NCBI GenBank assembly: GCA_024235875.1
Contig: JACKLP010000010.1
Span: forward strand, 54,740-118,739
Reading direction: 5' to 3'
Length of the DNA stretch: 64,000 nucleotides
Source: Burkholderiaceae bacterium
GTDB lineage: Bacteria > Pseudomonadota > Gammaproteobacteria > Burkholderiales > Burkholderiaceae_E
Shown here: positions 1 to 8,906 of the stretch, piece by piece
Position numbering within the stretch: the first letter of the stretch is position 1
How the letters are laid out: every line of letters begins with the position of its first letter
The notes under the pieces: generated by a model
Told to the model about the DNA's origin: nothing
What the model saw: only the letters and a program-made list of their open reading frames with translations
Databases searched by the model: none
Made by a program: the position numbers and the translations under genes

Positions 1-1
1 C

Positions 2-274
2 CTGGGTGCGATCCGGCGCGAAGCATCGGCCCCGCTGGCCTGGAACGAGGCCTTCGATCGCTATGTCGCCGACGCGCTCGAGCGCAACGACGACGATGCG
101 CTGGTGCATTTCGAGCGCGCCGGCGCGTCTGCCGCGCTCGCGGTGCCGACGCCCGATCACTACCTGCCGCTGCTCTATGCCCAGGGCATGCGCACGGCGC
201 ACGACGGGCTGCGTTTCTTCGCCACCGGCTACGACATTGCAGCGATCGCGATGCGCGGCGTCATCTTCGAATGA
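2..274 (+). CDS. ygiD: LigB-family extradiol dioxygenase, 4,5-DOPA dioxygenase (YgiD) type, C-terminal part
   Basis: Only the last 90 codons are inside the window; the gene starts to the left. The visible end carries the PTPDHYLPLLYA motif and the closing MRGVIFE-type tail that are characteristic of bacterial YgiD/plant DODA-like ring-opening dioxygenases of the LigB superfamily. The family cleaves catechol-type rings next to a hydroxyl group using non-heme metal; physiological substrate in bacteria is usually unknown. The stop codon overlaps the start of the following MFS gene (ATGA), so the two are probably translated as one unit. The N-terminal metal-binding histidines cannot be checked because they lie outside. 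Confidence 0.8.
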   Translation: MGAIRREASAPLAWNEAFDRYVADALERNDDDALVHFERAGASAALAVPTPDHYLPLLYAQGMRTAHDGLRFFATGYDIAAIAMRGVIFE

Positions 275-1452
275 GCACCGCCACGATCGATCCGGGCGTG
301 CAGCGCACGATGCGCCAGCTTGCCGTCGCGGCCTTCGCCAGCGCGCTGTCCATGCGGCTGTGCGACCCGATGCTGCCACTGCTGGCGCAGGAGTTCGGCC
401 GCTCGGTCACCGAGATGGCGGGCGTCGTGACCGCGTTTGCGATCGCCTATGGCCTGTTCAGCCTGGTGCACGGCCCGATCGCCGACCGCCGGGGCAAGCT
501 GCAGGTGATCGCCTGGGCCACGCTGATCGCGGCCCTGGGCTCGATCGCCTGTCTCGCGGCGAGCGGCCCGACCCTGCTGATCGTGTTCCGCTTCCTGACC
601 GGTGCGGTCTGTGCCGCGATCATTCCGATCGCGCTGGCCTGGATCGGCGATTCGGTCGACTTCTCGATCCGGCAGCAGACCTTGGCGCGCTTCGCCGCCG
701 CCACCACGGGCGGCCTGATCGCCGGCCAGGTGATCGGCGGCCTGTTCGCCGACACCCTGGGCTGGCGTGCCGCCTTCCTGGTGCCCACCGCGATGTTCCT
801 GCCGGCCGGCCTGATGATCCGACGCGCCGCAAGAAGGAGCGGGGTCGTGTCGCCGGTCGGCCGCGGACGCGGGTTTCTTGGCGGCTATGTCGACCTGTTC
901 AGGAATCCCTGGGCGCGATTTCTGAACCTGGCCGCCGGCTTCGAGGGCGCGTTCGCGTTTGGCACCCTCGCCTTCATTCCCAGCTATCTGCACCAACGCT
1001 TCGAGGTACCGCTATGGCAGGCGGGCCTGATCGTCGCCGCCTACGGCGTGGGCGGCCTGCTGTTCGCCTGGCGGGCGCGGCACCTGCTGGGCGCGCTCGG
1101 AACGCTTCGGATGCCGATCGGCGGTGGCCTCTTGCTGGGGGCCGGCTTCATCGGCACGGCACTGGCGCCGAACTGGATGCTGGTCGGGCTCGCCTGCATG
1201 GCGGCGGGATTCGGATTCAACCTGCTGCACAACACCTTGCAGACCCAGGCCACGCAGGCGCATCCGAGCGCACGCGGCACGGCGATCGCCGGCTTCGCAC
1301 TGAGCCTGTTCGTGGGCCAGTCGATCGGCGTAAGCGCGTCGGCGCTGCTGATCGAGCGGATCGGCTACCCGGCCGGCTTCGCGCTATTGGGTGCGCTGCT
1401 CGCGGTTCTGGGCATCGTCGTCTCGAGGGCGCTGGCCGCGCGACGCGAATGA
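271..1452 (+). CDS. MFS transporter, drug/metabolite efflux type
   Basis: A 393-residue protein made almost entirely of hydrophobic helices, as expected for a 12-helix major facilitator. The loop after the second helix reads GPIADRRGK, the usual MFS motif A region (G-x-x-x-D-R-x-G-R/K), and a central charged stretch (about residues 185-205) separates two six-helix halves. Length is normal for the family. It starts with an ATG that overlaps the stop of the upstream YgiD-type gene by four bases, so coupled translation is likely and the pair may export or handle an aromatic compound. Substrate cannot be read from the sequence. Confidence 0.85.
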   Translation: MSTATIDPGVQRTMRQLAVAAFASALSMRLCDPMLPLLAQEFGRSVTEMAGVVTAFAIAYGLFSLVHGPIADRRGKLQVIAWATLIAALGSIACLAASGPTLLIVFRFLTGAVCAAIIPIALAWIGDSVDFSIRQQTLARFAAATTGGLIAGQVIGGLFADTLGWRAAFLVPTAMFLPAGLMIRRAARRSGVVSPVGRGRGFLGGYVDLFRNPWARFLNLAAGFEGAFAFGTLAFIPSYLHQRFEVPLWQAGLIVAAYGVGGLLFAWRARHLLGALGTLRMPIGGGLLLGAGFIGTALAPNWMLVGLACMAAGFGFNLLHNTLQTQATQAHPSARGTAIAGFALSLFVGQSIGVSASALLIERIGYPAGFALLGALLAVLGIVVSRALAARRE

Positions 1453-1552
1453 TATTCAGGTTCGCATAGCTGTCGATCGCAAACATGCACTTCTAATCGG
1501 CCCGGCATCGCGTCAGACTGGATCGGATCGAGACTACCGAACCGAGGCCGAC

Positions 1553-2560
1553 ATGAGCACCCGAAGCGCGAATCCCTCGAGCCCTGCCGATAGCCAATTG
1601 CCGCGGACCGTCGTGATCCTGGGCGCCCGCGGACGGCTCGGCGCAAGCGCCGTCGATGCATTCGCGAGTGCCGGGTGGCGGGTCGTCGGGCATTGCCGCC
1701 GGGCTGGCGACCCCCGCGGGGAACACATGGCGGCTCGCGTGCACACCCCGCTGGACCAGACCGCGACACTCGCCGCCGAGATCGGCCGCGCCGACGTCGT
1801 GGTGCACGCGGTCAACCCCGTGTATACCCGGTGGGCGCAGGAGGCCCTGCCGCTGGCCCGCGCCGGCATGGACCTGGCCGAGCGCCTTGGGGCGCGATTC
1901 ATGCTGCCCGGAAACGTCTACCACTACGGCCACGCAATGCCGGCGCTGCTGAGCGTGGACACGCCGGCGCACCCGGACACCCGCAAGGGCACGATCCGCA
2001 TGCGGATCGAGGCCGAGATGGGCGAACGGGCCCGCGCCGGCCTGAGTTGCGTCGTGCTGCGAGCCGGCGACTTCTTCGGCGGCGGCCTGGGGAGCTGGTT
2101 CGATCTGATGCTGGCGCGGCACGCGGGCAAGGGCCGCCTCGTGTACCCGGGACCGACCGATCGCGTCCATGCCTGGGCCTATCTGCCCGACCTGGCCGAC
2201 GCCTTGGCGCGCCTGGCCGGCAGCCCCCTGGCGCCGGGCCTTCAGTGCTTTCACTTCGCCGGACACGCACCGACCGGCGATCAGATGCTCGATGCGATCG
2301 AGAGCGCGGCGCATCGGCTGGGGCTCGGTCCGAAGACACGGTTCAAGCGCGGCGGCGTGCCCTGGCCGATGATCCGCCTGGCGGGGCTGGTCGCGCCGAT
2401 GGCCCGCGAGATCGCCGAGATGGCCTATCTCTGGCAGCAGCCCCACGCGCTCGACGACACCGAGTTGCGCGACATGATCGGCGCGCCGACCGAGACCCCG
2501 CTGGCCGACGCTGTTACGAGCGCGCTGGCCGCGCTACAGCTTGCGCACCGCGCCGGCTGA
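1553..2560 (+). CDS. NAD(P)-dependent epimerase/dehydratase-family protein
   Basis: 335 residues from the ATG at 1553; the frame is open further upstream but the first convincing homology begins just after this ATG. A Rossmann dinucleotide-binding motif GARGRLG sits near residues 24-30, followed by alternating beta/alpha pattern, so this belongs to the extended SDR/epimerase superfamily (often annotated NAD-dependent epimerase or NmrA-like). The Tyr-x-x-x-Lys pair of active SDRs is not obvious; the region VYHYGHAMP contains the tyrosines where it would be expected. It may therefore be an atypical or regulatory member. It stands alone, about 100 bases after the MFS gene, and converges on the GGDEF gene. 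Confidence 0.7.
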   Translation: MSTRSANPSSPADSQLPRTVVILGARGRLGASAVDAFASAGWRVVGHCRRAGDPRGEHMAARVHTPLDQTATLAAEIGRADVVVHAVNPVYTRWAQEALPLARAGMDLAERLGARFMLPGNVYHYGHAMPALLSVDTPAHPDTRKGTIRMRIEAEMGERARAGLSCVVLRAGDFFGGGLGSWFDLMLARHAGKGRLVYPGPTDRVHAWAYLPDLADALARLAGSPLAPGLQCFHFAGHAPTGDQMLDAIESAAHRLGLGPKTRFKRGGVPWPMIRLAGLVAPMAREIAEMAYLWQQPHALDDTELRDMIGAPTETPLADAVTSALAALQLAHRAG

Positions 2561-2581
2561 GCGCGCGGGCTGAGCGCGCGG
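2556..2581. repeat. 13-bp tandem duplication over the stop codon of the epimerase gene
   Basis: The unit GCTGAGCGCGCGG occurs twice head to tail (2556-2568 and 2569-2581). The stop codon of the epimerase gene lies in the first copy. It looks like a simple slippage duplication. Confidence 0.8.
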
Positions 2582-2582
2582 G

Positions 2583-2602
2583 CGCGGGCCAACGGGCCCG
2601 CG
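2583..2602. terminator. GC-rich hairpin between convergent genes
   Basis: Perfect 8-bp inverted repeat CGCGGGCC / GGCCCGCG with a 4-base loop, lying between the convergent epimerase and GGDEF genes. There is no T-run on either side, so it would be a non-canonical, possibly bidirectional, terminator. Confidence 0.45.
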
Positions 2603-2618
2603 TCCCGGACCGCGATCC

Positions 2619-4076
2619 TCAGACGATCAGGTCGCAGGCATTCGCCAGCGTCGCACGTGAGCCCGGGCGTGGTGGCGAAGACGTGCAGGCCTCGTCGGCG
2701 ACGACACAGCGATTGCCGCCGCTGTCACGGGCGACATCGAGCGCCGAGTGGGCATGGGCAAGGAGCGCGTCGGGCGCCGATTCGGCGACCATCTCCGGCG
2801 ACAGCGTCGCGATGCCGACGCGGATCGCTGCCGGCGCGTCGATGCCCATCGTCGAGGGGGTGAGCGATTGCATGCGCACTCGGATCCGCTCGGCCAGGTG
2901 CAGTGCGCCGGTGGCCCGCGTCTGGGGCAGCAGCAGCCCGAACTGATCGGCACCGATCCTGCCGAGCAGGCTGCCGGGGTTCATCACCGCGCCGATCTCC
3001 GCCGCGAGCGTGCGCAAAACCGTGTCGCCGGCCGCGAGCCCACATCGATCGTTGAGGTGGCGCAACCCGTCGACATCGACCAGGACGAGACTCAGCGGCC
3101 GTCGCCGCCGCAGCGCCAGCGTCGCCTCGTCGGCGAGCCGCTCGATGAAGGGCGCGCGAGCACACACGCCGGTGAGCGCGTCGACACCGGCCTTGAGTTC
3201 GAGTTCGCGCTCGAGCCCGCGCTGGCGCGACACGTCGACGAGGACGCAGACGACCTCCTGTAGACGCTGGCGCTCGTCTCGGCGCGCGCGCGCCGACATC
3301 GTCACGTCGACGCTCTCGCCGTCGGCGTTGAGGATCAGGGTATCGAAGCGCCGACAGCCGCCATTGAGCCAGAAGGTCTCGCGCAGCCGCCCGAATCGCT
3401 CGGCAGCCGGCGGCGGCATGAAGGCTCTGAGGTTGCGCCCGAGCGCCGAGGCTCGCGTGTGGCCGTATTGCTCGACGAAGTCGTCGCTGACTTCGGTGAT
3501 CCGGCCGTTGGCATCGAGCACGCAGACCGCCGCCGGGACCCCGGCTCGAAACTCGCCCAGTTGCCCGGAGAGATCATCGCAGCGCTGGCGCATGCGCAGC
3601 AGCGCTTCGATCGCGTGGGCCAGTTCGCGCAGGGCGGCACGCTGGGCATCGTCGAGTCGCCGCGGCTCGTGATCGAGCACGCACAGGGTGCCGATCGGCT
3701 GGCCATCGCCGGCGCGTACCGGCATGCCCGCGTAGAAGCGCACGCCGGCCGGCCCGGTGACCAGCGGATTGCTGGAGAAGCGCGCGTCGAGGCGTGCGTC
3801 GTGAACCTGGAGCAGCGCCGACGGCGAGAGAATCGCCTGGGCGCAGAACGCCTGCGAGCGTGGCGTGCTGGTACCGGCTGGAAGACCGCGCACGCAGTGC
3901 GCCCACTGCCGGTCGTCGTCGACCAGGCTGAACATCGCGATCGGCGTGCCACAGGCGAGCGTGGCCGCCCGGGTCAGCGCGTCCAGGGCGGGGTCGGCTT
4001 CGCTGCCGGGCAGGCACTCGCGCCGCAGCGCAGCGATTCGAAGGGGTTCGGTGTTCGGGATCCGTACGGCGTTCAT
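2619..4076 (-). CDS. GAF-PAS-GGDEF protein with degenerate GGDEF motif
   Basis: 485 residues from the ATG at 4076; a GTG ten codons upstream (4106) is an alternative and neither has a clear ribosome binding site. The N-terminal third (about 20-170) is a GAF sensor with the typical SLVDDDRQW and CVLDHEPRRL segments; a PAS-like domain follows (about 180-290, with VLDANGRITEVSDDF), then a GGDEF domain (about 295-465). The signature loop reads RIGADQF instead of GGDEF, with Gln in place of the metal-binding Glu, so cyclase activity is doubtful. No EAL domain is present. No membrane segment is seen, so it is a cytoplasmic sensor that may bind c-di-GMP or GTP rather than make the messenger. Confidence 0.85.
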   Translation of the reverse strand: MNAVRIPNTEPLRIAALRRECLPGSEADPALDALTRAATLACGTPIAMFSLVDDDRQWAHCVRGLPAGTSTPRSQAFCAQAILSPSALLQVHDARLDARFSSNPLVTGPAGVRFYAGMPVRAGDGQPIGTLCVLDHEPRRLDDAQRAALRELAHAIEALLRMRQRCDDLSGQLGEFRAGVPAAVCVLDANGRITEVSDDFVEQYGHTRASALGRNLRAFMPPPAAERFGRLRETFWLNGGCRRFDTLILNADGESVDVTMSARARRDERQRLQEVVCVLVDVSRQRGLERELELKAGVDALTGVCARAPFIERLADEATLALRRRRPLSLVLVDVDGLRHLNDRCGLAAGDTVLRTLAAEIGAVMNPGSLLGRIGADQFGLLLPQTRATGALHLAERIRVRMQSLTPSTMGIDAPAAIRVGIATLSPEMVAESAPDALLAHAHSALDVARDSGGNRCVVADEACTSSPPRPGSRATLANACDLIV

Positions 4077-4195
4077 CGGGGGGTGCTCGGAACCGGGCCC
4101 GCGCACGCCTCGCGGGTCCCGCGGCGCCCTGCTTCACCGGCAGGACGCGCGCACCCCAGCCTAACGGATCGAACCGGCCACCGGAACCGGCTCGA

Positions 4196-5401
4196 TCAGC
4201 CGTCCGTCTCCACATCCAGACCGTACAGCCAGGCGCTCTGGCGCAAGGGGTCGCCGTTGGCGAGCGCGGCGTCTCGGGCCTGCTGCTCGGGCCCGTCGGG
4301 TAGATGGTTCTGGTGCTCGCGCCCACGGCTCATCAGTTGGACCCGGGTCGCACGCGGCCGGCGCAGGCTCTCGTAGGCCTGCAGTGCCGCGGCCACGCCG
4401 TCCGGGGCCACGTCGCGCAATCGCGCCGCCAGGACGGCCGCATCCTCGGTCGCCTGGCACGCCCCCTGGGCGAAGAACGGCAGCATCGCATGGGCGGCAT
4501 CGCCCAGCAGCGTCACCCGGCCCCGCGTCCAGTGATCGAGCGGCTCGCGATCGAACATCGCCCAGCGTCGCGTGTCGGTGGCCGAGTCGATCAGGCCGAG
4601 CACCCGGGGATCCCAGCCGGCGTACTCGCGTCGCATGTCGTCGATGCTGCCTTCGGCGGTCCAGGACTCGTCGCGCCAGTCGCCGGCGGGCACGATCCCG
4701 ACCACGTTGACATACTCGCCACGCGAGATCGGATAGTGCACGAAGTGCCGGCCCGGGCCGAGCCACAGCGTCTGTACCGGCCGTCGCGCCATCTCGGGCG
4801 CATCGACGGCCGGAACCAGGCAACGGAACGCGCACAGCCCCGAGAAACGCGCGCTGTCGCGAGCCCCGATCGCGGCACGGACGGCCGAATGGATGCCGTC
4901 GGCACCGACCACCGCATCGAAGCGCTCGCTGCGCACGGCCGCGGCATCGTCGTCGCCCGTGGCCAGGGTGAGCCAAGCGCCGGCATCGTCGGCATCGACG
5001 CCGAGACACCGATGCCCGGCGCGCACCACGCCACTGGGCAGTGCAGCCGCCAGCAACTGCTGCAGGTCGCCACGGTGCGCGACGAAGCAGTTGGTGCCGT
5101 ACAGGCGCTCGCATTCCGCGCCCATCGGCTGCGAGAACAGCACCCGTCCGTCCTGCCAGCGACGGAACTCCCAGGCCGCCTCGAGCGACACCGCGCAATC
5201 GCGCAGTGCGGCGCCCAGGCCCAGCCGATCGTAGAGCCGCACCATGTTCGGCGCCACGACGATGCCGGCGCCGAATTCGCGCAACTCGGGCGTGCGCTCG
5301 AATACCGTGACCTCGTGGCCGTCGCGAACCAGGTAGAGGGCCGCGACCAGCCCACCGAGGCCGCCACCGACGACCGCGACGCGAAGCCGGGTCCGGGCCA
5401 T
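4196..5401 (-). CDS. FAD-dependent aromatic monooxygenase (salicylate/3-hydroxybenzoate hydroxylase type)
   Basis: 401 residues with the three marks of group A flavoprotein hydroxylases: GGGLGG near residues 12-17 (ADP part of FAD), a GADGIHS segment in the middle, and GDAAHAMLPFFAQGACQ near residue 295. Family members insert one oxygen atom next to a carboxylate or hydroxyl on an aromatic ring using NAD(P)H. The closest style is salicylate hydroxylase or 3-hydroxybenzoate 6-hydroxylase. Its ATG overlaps the stop of the acyl-CoA ligase upstream on the same strand by one base, suggesting a shared transcript and a pathway in which an acid is activated and another step hydroxylates. The exact substrate is not known. 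Confidence 0.85.
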   Translation of the reverse strand: MARTRLRVAVVGGGLGGLVAALYLVRDGHEVTVFERTPELREFGAGIVVAPNMVRLYDRLGLGAALRDCAVSLEAAWEFRRWQDGRVLFSQPMGAECERLYGTNCFVAHRGDLQQLLAAALPSGVVRAGHRCLGVDADDAGAWLTLATGDDDAAAVRSERFDAVVGADGIHSAVRAAIGARDSARFSGLCAFRCLVPAVDAPEMARRPVQTLWLGPGRHFVHYPISRGEYVNVVGIVPAGDWRDESWTAEGSIDDMRREYAGWDPRVLGLIDSATDTRRWAMFDREPLDHWTRGRVTLLGDAAHAMLPFFAQGACQATEDAAVLAARLRDVAPDGVAAALQAYESLRRPRATRVQLMSRGREHQNHLPDGPEQQARDAALANGDPLRQSAWLYGLDVETDG

Positions 5402-6924
5402 CAGGCAAGCCCCAGCTTGGCCGCGAGGCCGATCCGCTGCAGCTTGCCGGTGGCGCCCTTGGGGATCTCGTCGAGGAACAGCACCTTGCGCGGCACCTTG
5501 AAATCGGCCAGTCGCTGGGCCGCGAAGTCGCGTAGCTCGCGCTCGGTGAGCGTCGCGCCCTCGCGCAGCACCACGGCCGCGGCGACCTCTTCGCCGAGCT
5601 TCGGATGCGGCATCGCGAACACCACGACCTGGCCGACCGCGGGGTGGTCCATCAGCACCTCGTCGACCTCGCGCGGCGACACCTTCTCGCCGCCGCGGTT
5701 GATGATCTCCTTCAGACGCCCGGTGATGGTCAGATAGCCATCGGCATCCATCACGCCCTGGTCGCCGGTGCGGAACCAGCCGTTGGTGAAGCCTTCGGCA
5801 TTGGCCTTGGGGTTGTTCTCGTAGCCCGCGGTGACGTTCTCGCCGCGAATCACGACTTCGCCGGTCAGACCGGCCGCGAGCAGCGTGCCGGCCTCGTCCA
5901 TGATGGCGACCTCGGGTCCGGCCGCCACGCCCACCGTGCCCGGCTTGCGCTCGCGCGGCGGCAGCGGGTTGGCCGCCATCTGGTGCGCGGCCTCGGTCAT
6001 GCCGTAGGACTCGACCAGTGGCGCGCCGAAGGTGTCCTCGATCTCGTGGATCACCTGGGTCGGCATCGCCGACGAGGACGAGCGGATGAAGCGCAGCGGA
6101 TTGGCCTCGATGACGCCGCGATTGTTGGCTGCTCGCGAGAGGATCGCCTGGTGCATCGTCGGCACCGCCGTGTACCAGGTGGGGTGGGCCTCGTCCATCC
6201 AGGCGAAGAAGCGCAAGGCGTTGAAGCCCGGCGTGCAGCAGACCTGCCCGCCGGCCGACAGCGGCGCCGTGATGCCGGCGATCAGGCCGTGGATGTGGAA
6301 CAGCGGCATGATGTTCAGGCCGCGATCATTGCCAGAGAGCGAGAGGAATTCGCGGATGTTGCGCGCCGACGCACAGACATTGCGTTGCGACAAGGGCACG
6401 ATCTTCGGCCGCGACGTGGTGCCCGAGGTGTGCAGGACCAGCGCGACATCGTCGGGTCGCGCGGGTCCCGGTTCGGCGCAGGCGAGCGCCTCGCCCTCGG
6501 GCGCCAGCCGGAAAGCGCCGGCGCCGACCTGTGCCTGCGGCTGGAGTTCGATCAGGCGGATGCCGAGCCGGCGTGCGACCTCGATCGCGGGCGAGTCGCT
6601 GCCCGCGGCCACGACCAGGCCCTTGGCGCCGAGGTCGGACAGATAGAACTCGAACTCGTCGGCACGATAGGACGGGTTCAGCGGCGCGGAGGTGGCGCCA
6701 CCCGCGACCGCCAGGAAGGCGGTCGCCATCTCGGGCCCGTTCGGCAACACGATCGCCACCCGGTCGTTGCGGCCGATGCCCGCGGCGTTGAGCGCCGCCA
6801 CGGTATCGTCCACGAGCGTGCGCAGTGCGCCAAAGCTCAGTGGTACGCCACCCGGCGCGCTCAGCGCGGTGTCGGCATCGGCACCGGCGTCCAGGAGCGC
6901 GCGGATCGTCGTCGCATGGGTCAT
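5401..6924 (-). CDS. AMP-dependent acyl-CoA ligase, oxalyl-CoA synthetase/Pcs60-like
   Basis: 507 residues from the ATG at 6924, which has GGAG eight bases upstream; an in-frame TTG two codons earlier is too close to that site to be the start. The AMP-binding motif LHTSGTTSRPK (about 164-174) matches the variant seen in Pcs60/AAE3 oxalyl-CoA synthetases, followed by ESYGMTE, a GWFRTGDQG hinge motif, GRLKEIINRGGEK, and the C-terminal PKGATGKLQR with the catalytic lysine. It therefore makes an acyl-adenylate and then a CoA thioester. The link to oxalate is inferred from motif resemblance only. It is translationally coupled to the FAD monooxygenase. Confidence 0.85.
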   Translation of the reverse strand: MTHATTIRALLDAGADADTALSAPGGVPLSFGALRTLVDDTVAALNAAGIGRNDRVAIVLPNGPEMATAFLAVAGGATSAPLNPSYRADEFEFYLSDLGAKGLVVAAGSDSPAIEVARRLGIRLIELQPQAQVGAGAFRLAPEGEALACAEPGPARPDDVALVLHTSGTTSRPKIVPLSQRNVCASARNIREFLSLSGNDRGLNIMPLFHIHGLIAGITAPLSAGGQVCCTPGFNALRFFAWMDEAHPTWYTAVPTMHQAILSRAANNRGVIEANPLRFIRSSSSAMPTQVIHEIEDTFGAPLVESYGMTEAAHQMAANPLPPRERKPGTVGVAAGPEVAIMDEAGTLLAAGLTGEVVIRGENVTAGYENNPKANAEGFTNGWFRTGDQGVMDADGYLTITGRLKEIINRGGEKVSPREVDEVLMDHPAVGQVVVFAMPHPKLGEEVAAAVVLREGATLTERELRDFAAQRLADFKVPRKVLFLDEIPKGATGKLQRIGLAAKLGLA

Positions 6925-6958
6925 GGTCAAAGCTCCAGAAGTGATGGCGACGGCGGGC

Positions 6959-7975
6959 TCAGCGGCCCGCGTCGGAGTCGATTCTCAGGCCGGTGCCCTG
7001 TTCGGCGAGCGTTGCGCCCAGCAGCGCGACGCAGGCGTAGATCGCATCGCAATGCGGGGTCGGCGTCCCGGTCATGCGGGCAAGCTCGATCACCGAGCCC
7101 AGCAAGGCGTCGAGCTCGAGCGCACGCCCGGCCTCGACGTCCTGCAGCATCGAGGTCTTGTGCTCGCCCACGGCCTCGGCGCCGGCGATCCGCTTCTCGA
7201 TGGGAATGCGAAAGCGCACGCCGAGCTTCTCGGCGGCCTCGCGCGCCTCGCGCATCATGGCCTCGGCCAGCGCCCGGGTGGGCGCGAAGCGGCAGATGCC
7301 GGCCAGTGTCGCGTGGGTGAGCGCGCTGACCGGATTGAAGGTGAGGTTGCCCCAGAGCTTGAGCCAGATCTCCGCGCGCAGGTCCGACGACACCGGCGCC
7401 TTGAAGCCGGCTCGCACCAGGGCCTCGGCGATGCGCTGTACACGCGGCGACTTGCTGTTGTCGGGCTCGCCCAGCGAGAAGCGATTGCCCTCGATGACCC
7501 GCACGACCCCGGGCTCGACCAGCTCGGATGCCGGATAGACGACCGAGCCGATCACGCGATCGGCATCGATCAGCCCGGCCACGCGTCCGTCGGGGTCGAC
7601 CGAGGTGACGGCGCGTCCCTCGAGGGGACCGGCAAGCCGATGAAAGTACCACCACGGAATGCCGTTCTGCAGCGTGACCACCGCCGTCTCGGGACCCATC
7701 AAGGCGCCGATGTCGGCCGCCGCGGCCGCCACCTGGTGCGCCTTGACCGCCAGCAGCACGTAGTCCTGCGCGCCGGCATCGGCCATCTTCTGGACTGCAC
7801 GCACGTTGTCGGCGTGCACGGTGCTGCCGTCTTCCTCGATCAGTCGGAAACCATTGGCGTTGATCGCGGCCAGATTGGCGCCGCGGGCGATGAAGCTCAC
7901 CTCCTCGCCGGCCAGCGCGAGCCGCGCACCGAGATAGCCACCGATCGAGCCGGCGCCGATCACCGCAATCTTCAT
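6959..7975 (-). CDS. 2-dehydropantoate 2-reductase family protein
   Basis: 338 residues; the ATG at 7975 is chosen because a strong GGGGAG site precedes it and the Rossmann motif MKIAVIGAGSIGG begins there. The C-terminal helical domain contains LKLWGNLTFNPVSAL, the catalytic Lys/Asn region of PanE/ApbA proteins. PanE reduces ketopantoate with NADPH in pantothenate synthesis, but this gene sits just upstream of an acyl-CoA ligase/monooxygenase pair on the same strand, so it may be one of the many catabolic paralogues. The gap to the acyl-CoA ligase start is 34 bases, consistent with an operon in the order reductase - ligase after reading leftwards. Confidence 0.8.
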   Translation of the reverse strand: MKIAVIGAGSIGGYLGARLALAGEEVSFIARGANLAAINANGFRLIEEDGSTVHADNVRAVQKMADAGAQDYVLLAVKAHQVAAAAADIGALMGPETAVVTLQNGIPWWYFHRLAGPLEGRAVTSVDPDGRVAGLIDADRVIGSVVYPASELVEPGVVRVIEGNRFSLGEPDNSKSPRVQRIAEALVRAGFKAPVSSDLRAEIWLKLWGNLTFNPVSALTHATLAGICRFAPTRALAEAMMREAREAAEKLGVRFRIPIEKRIAGAEAVGEHKTSMLQDVEAGRALELDALLGSVIELARMTGTPTPHCDAIYACVALLGATLAEQGTGLRIDSDAGR

Positions 7976-8213
7976 GCTCTCCCCGTCGCACTGGAAGCGA
8001 CCCGACGCGGGCCCCGACCCGGCGAGTCGGGATCGGTCGGCCGCCACGAGCCACGGGCCTGCCGACCCGCGTGCCGGGATGGTAGCACCGCCCCTGGCAG
8101 GGTCCTGAAGTCGCTGCCAGCCGTCGCCGGCCCGCAAACGGACCCGCACAGGCCGTCCAGGCGCGCGCGCATCGGCATAATGATTCGCGACCCGGAAACC
8201 GAGAGCCTGGACC

Positions 8214-8885
8214 ATGCACTACGACGCCACCGAACGCCGCCCGGACACGTTTCGCCACGACCCGATCAAGGCCTTGATCGTGCCCCGGCCGATCGGCTGG
8301 GTGTCGACGCTGAGCGCCTCGGGCGAGCTCAACGTGGCGCCCTACAGCTTCTTCAATGGTCTTTCGGATCGACCGGTCTACGTCTACTACGCGGTCTCGG
8401 GACGCAAGGACAGCCTGGTCAATGTCGAGCAGACGGGCGAGTTCACCTGCTCGCTTGCCACCGACGCGCTGCGCGCCGAAATGAACCTGACCTCCGCCGC
8501 CGTGGCCAACGATGTCGACGAGTTCACGCTCGCTGGGCTCGAGACCGCGGCGTCTCGCTTCGTCAAGCCGCCACGCGTGGCCCGCAGTCCGGCCGCGCTC
8601 GAGTGCCGGCTGTGGAAGACACTCGAGATGCCGGCCAGCACCGATCGCCCGCAGGACCGCTACACGGTCGTGATCGGCCAGGTGGTGGGGGTGTACATCG
8701 ACGACGCCTTCATCCGGGATGGCATGGTCGACACGCGCTCGATGCGCCCGATCGCGCGCCTGGGCTACATGGACTACGCGATAATCACGCCCGAGACCAT
8801 GTTCACGATGAACCGCCCCACGGTCGGCGCCGACGGCCGTTCGGCCAGCAACGACGAGGGCCCCTGGGACGGCAGCTATCGCTGA
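8214..8885 (+). CDS. Flavin reductase-like FMN-binding protein (DIM6/NTAB family)
   Basis: 223 residues. The N-terminal PRPIGWVSTLSASGELNVAPYS segment is the diagnostic FMN-binding stretch of the flavin reductase split-barrel family, and the later SPAALECRLWKT and VVIGQVVGVYIDD strands complete the fold. Such proteins reduce or carry FMN, often to feed a monooxygenase, or act as oxidoreductases in aromatic breakdown. It is divergent from the ketopantoate-reductase gene across about 240 bases. A partner oxygenase is not adjacent; the FAD monooxygenase at 4.2-5.4 kb belongs to the single-component type and does not need it. Confidence 0.8.
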   Translation: MHYDATERRPDTFRHDPIKALIVPRPIGWVSTLSASGELNVAPYSFFNGLSDRPVYVYYAVSGRKDSLVNVEQTGEFTCSLATDALRAEMNLTSAAVANDVDEFTLAGLETAASRFVKPPRVARSPAALECRLWKTLEMPASTDRPQDRYTVVIGQVVGVYIDDAFIRDGMVDTRSMRPIARLGYMDYAIITPETMFTMNRPTVGADGRSASNDEGPWDGSYR

Positions 8886-8906
8886 TGCGCTCGCGCTAGG
8901 GCCTGT

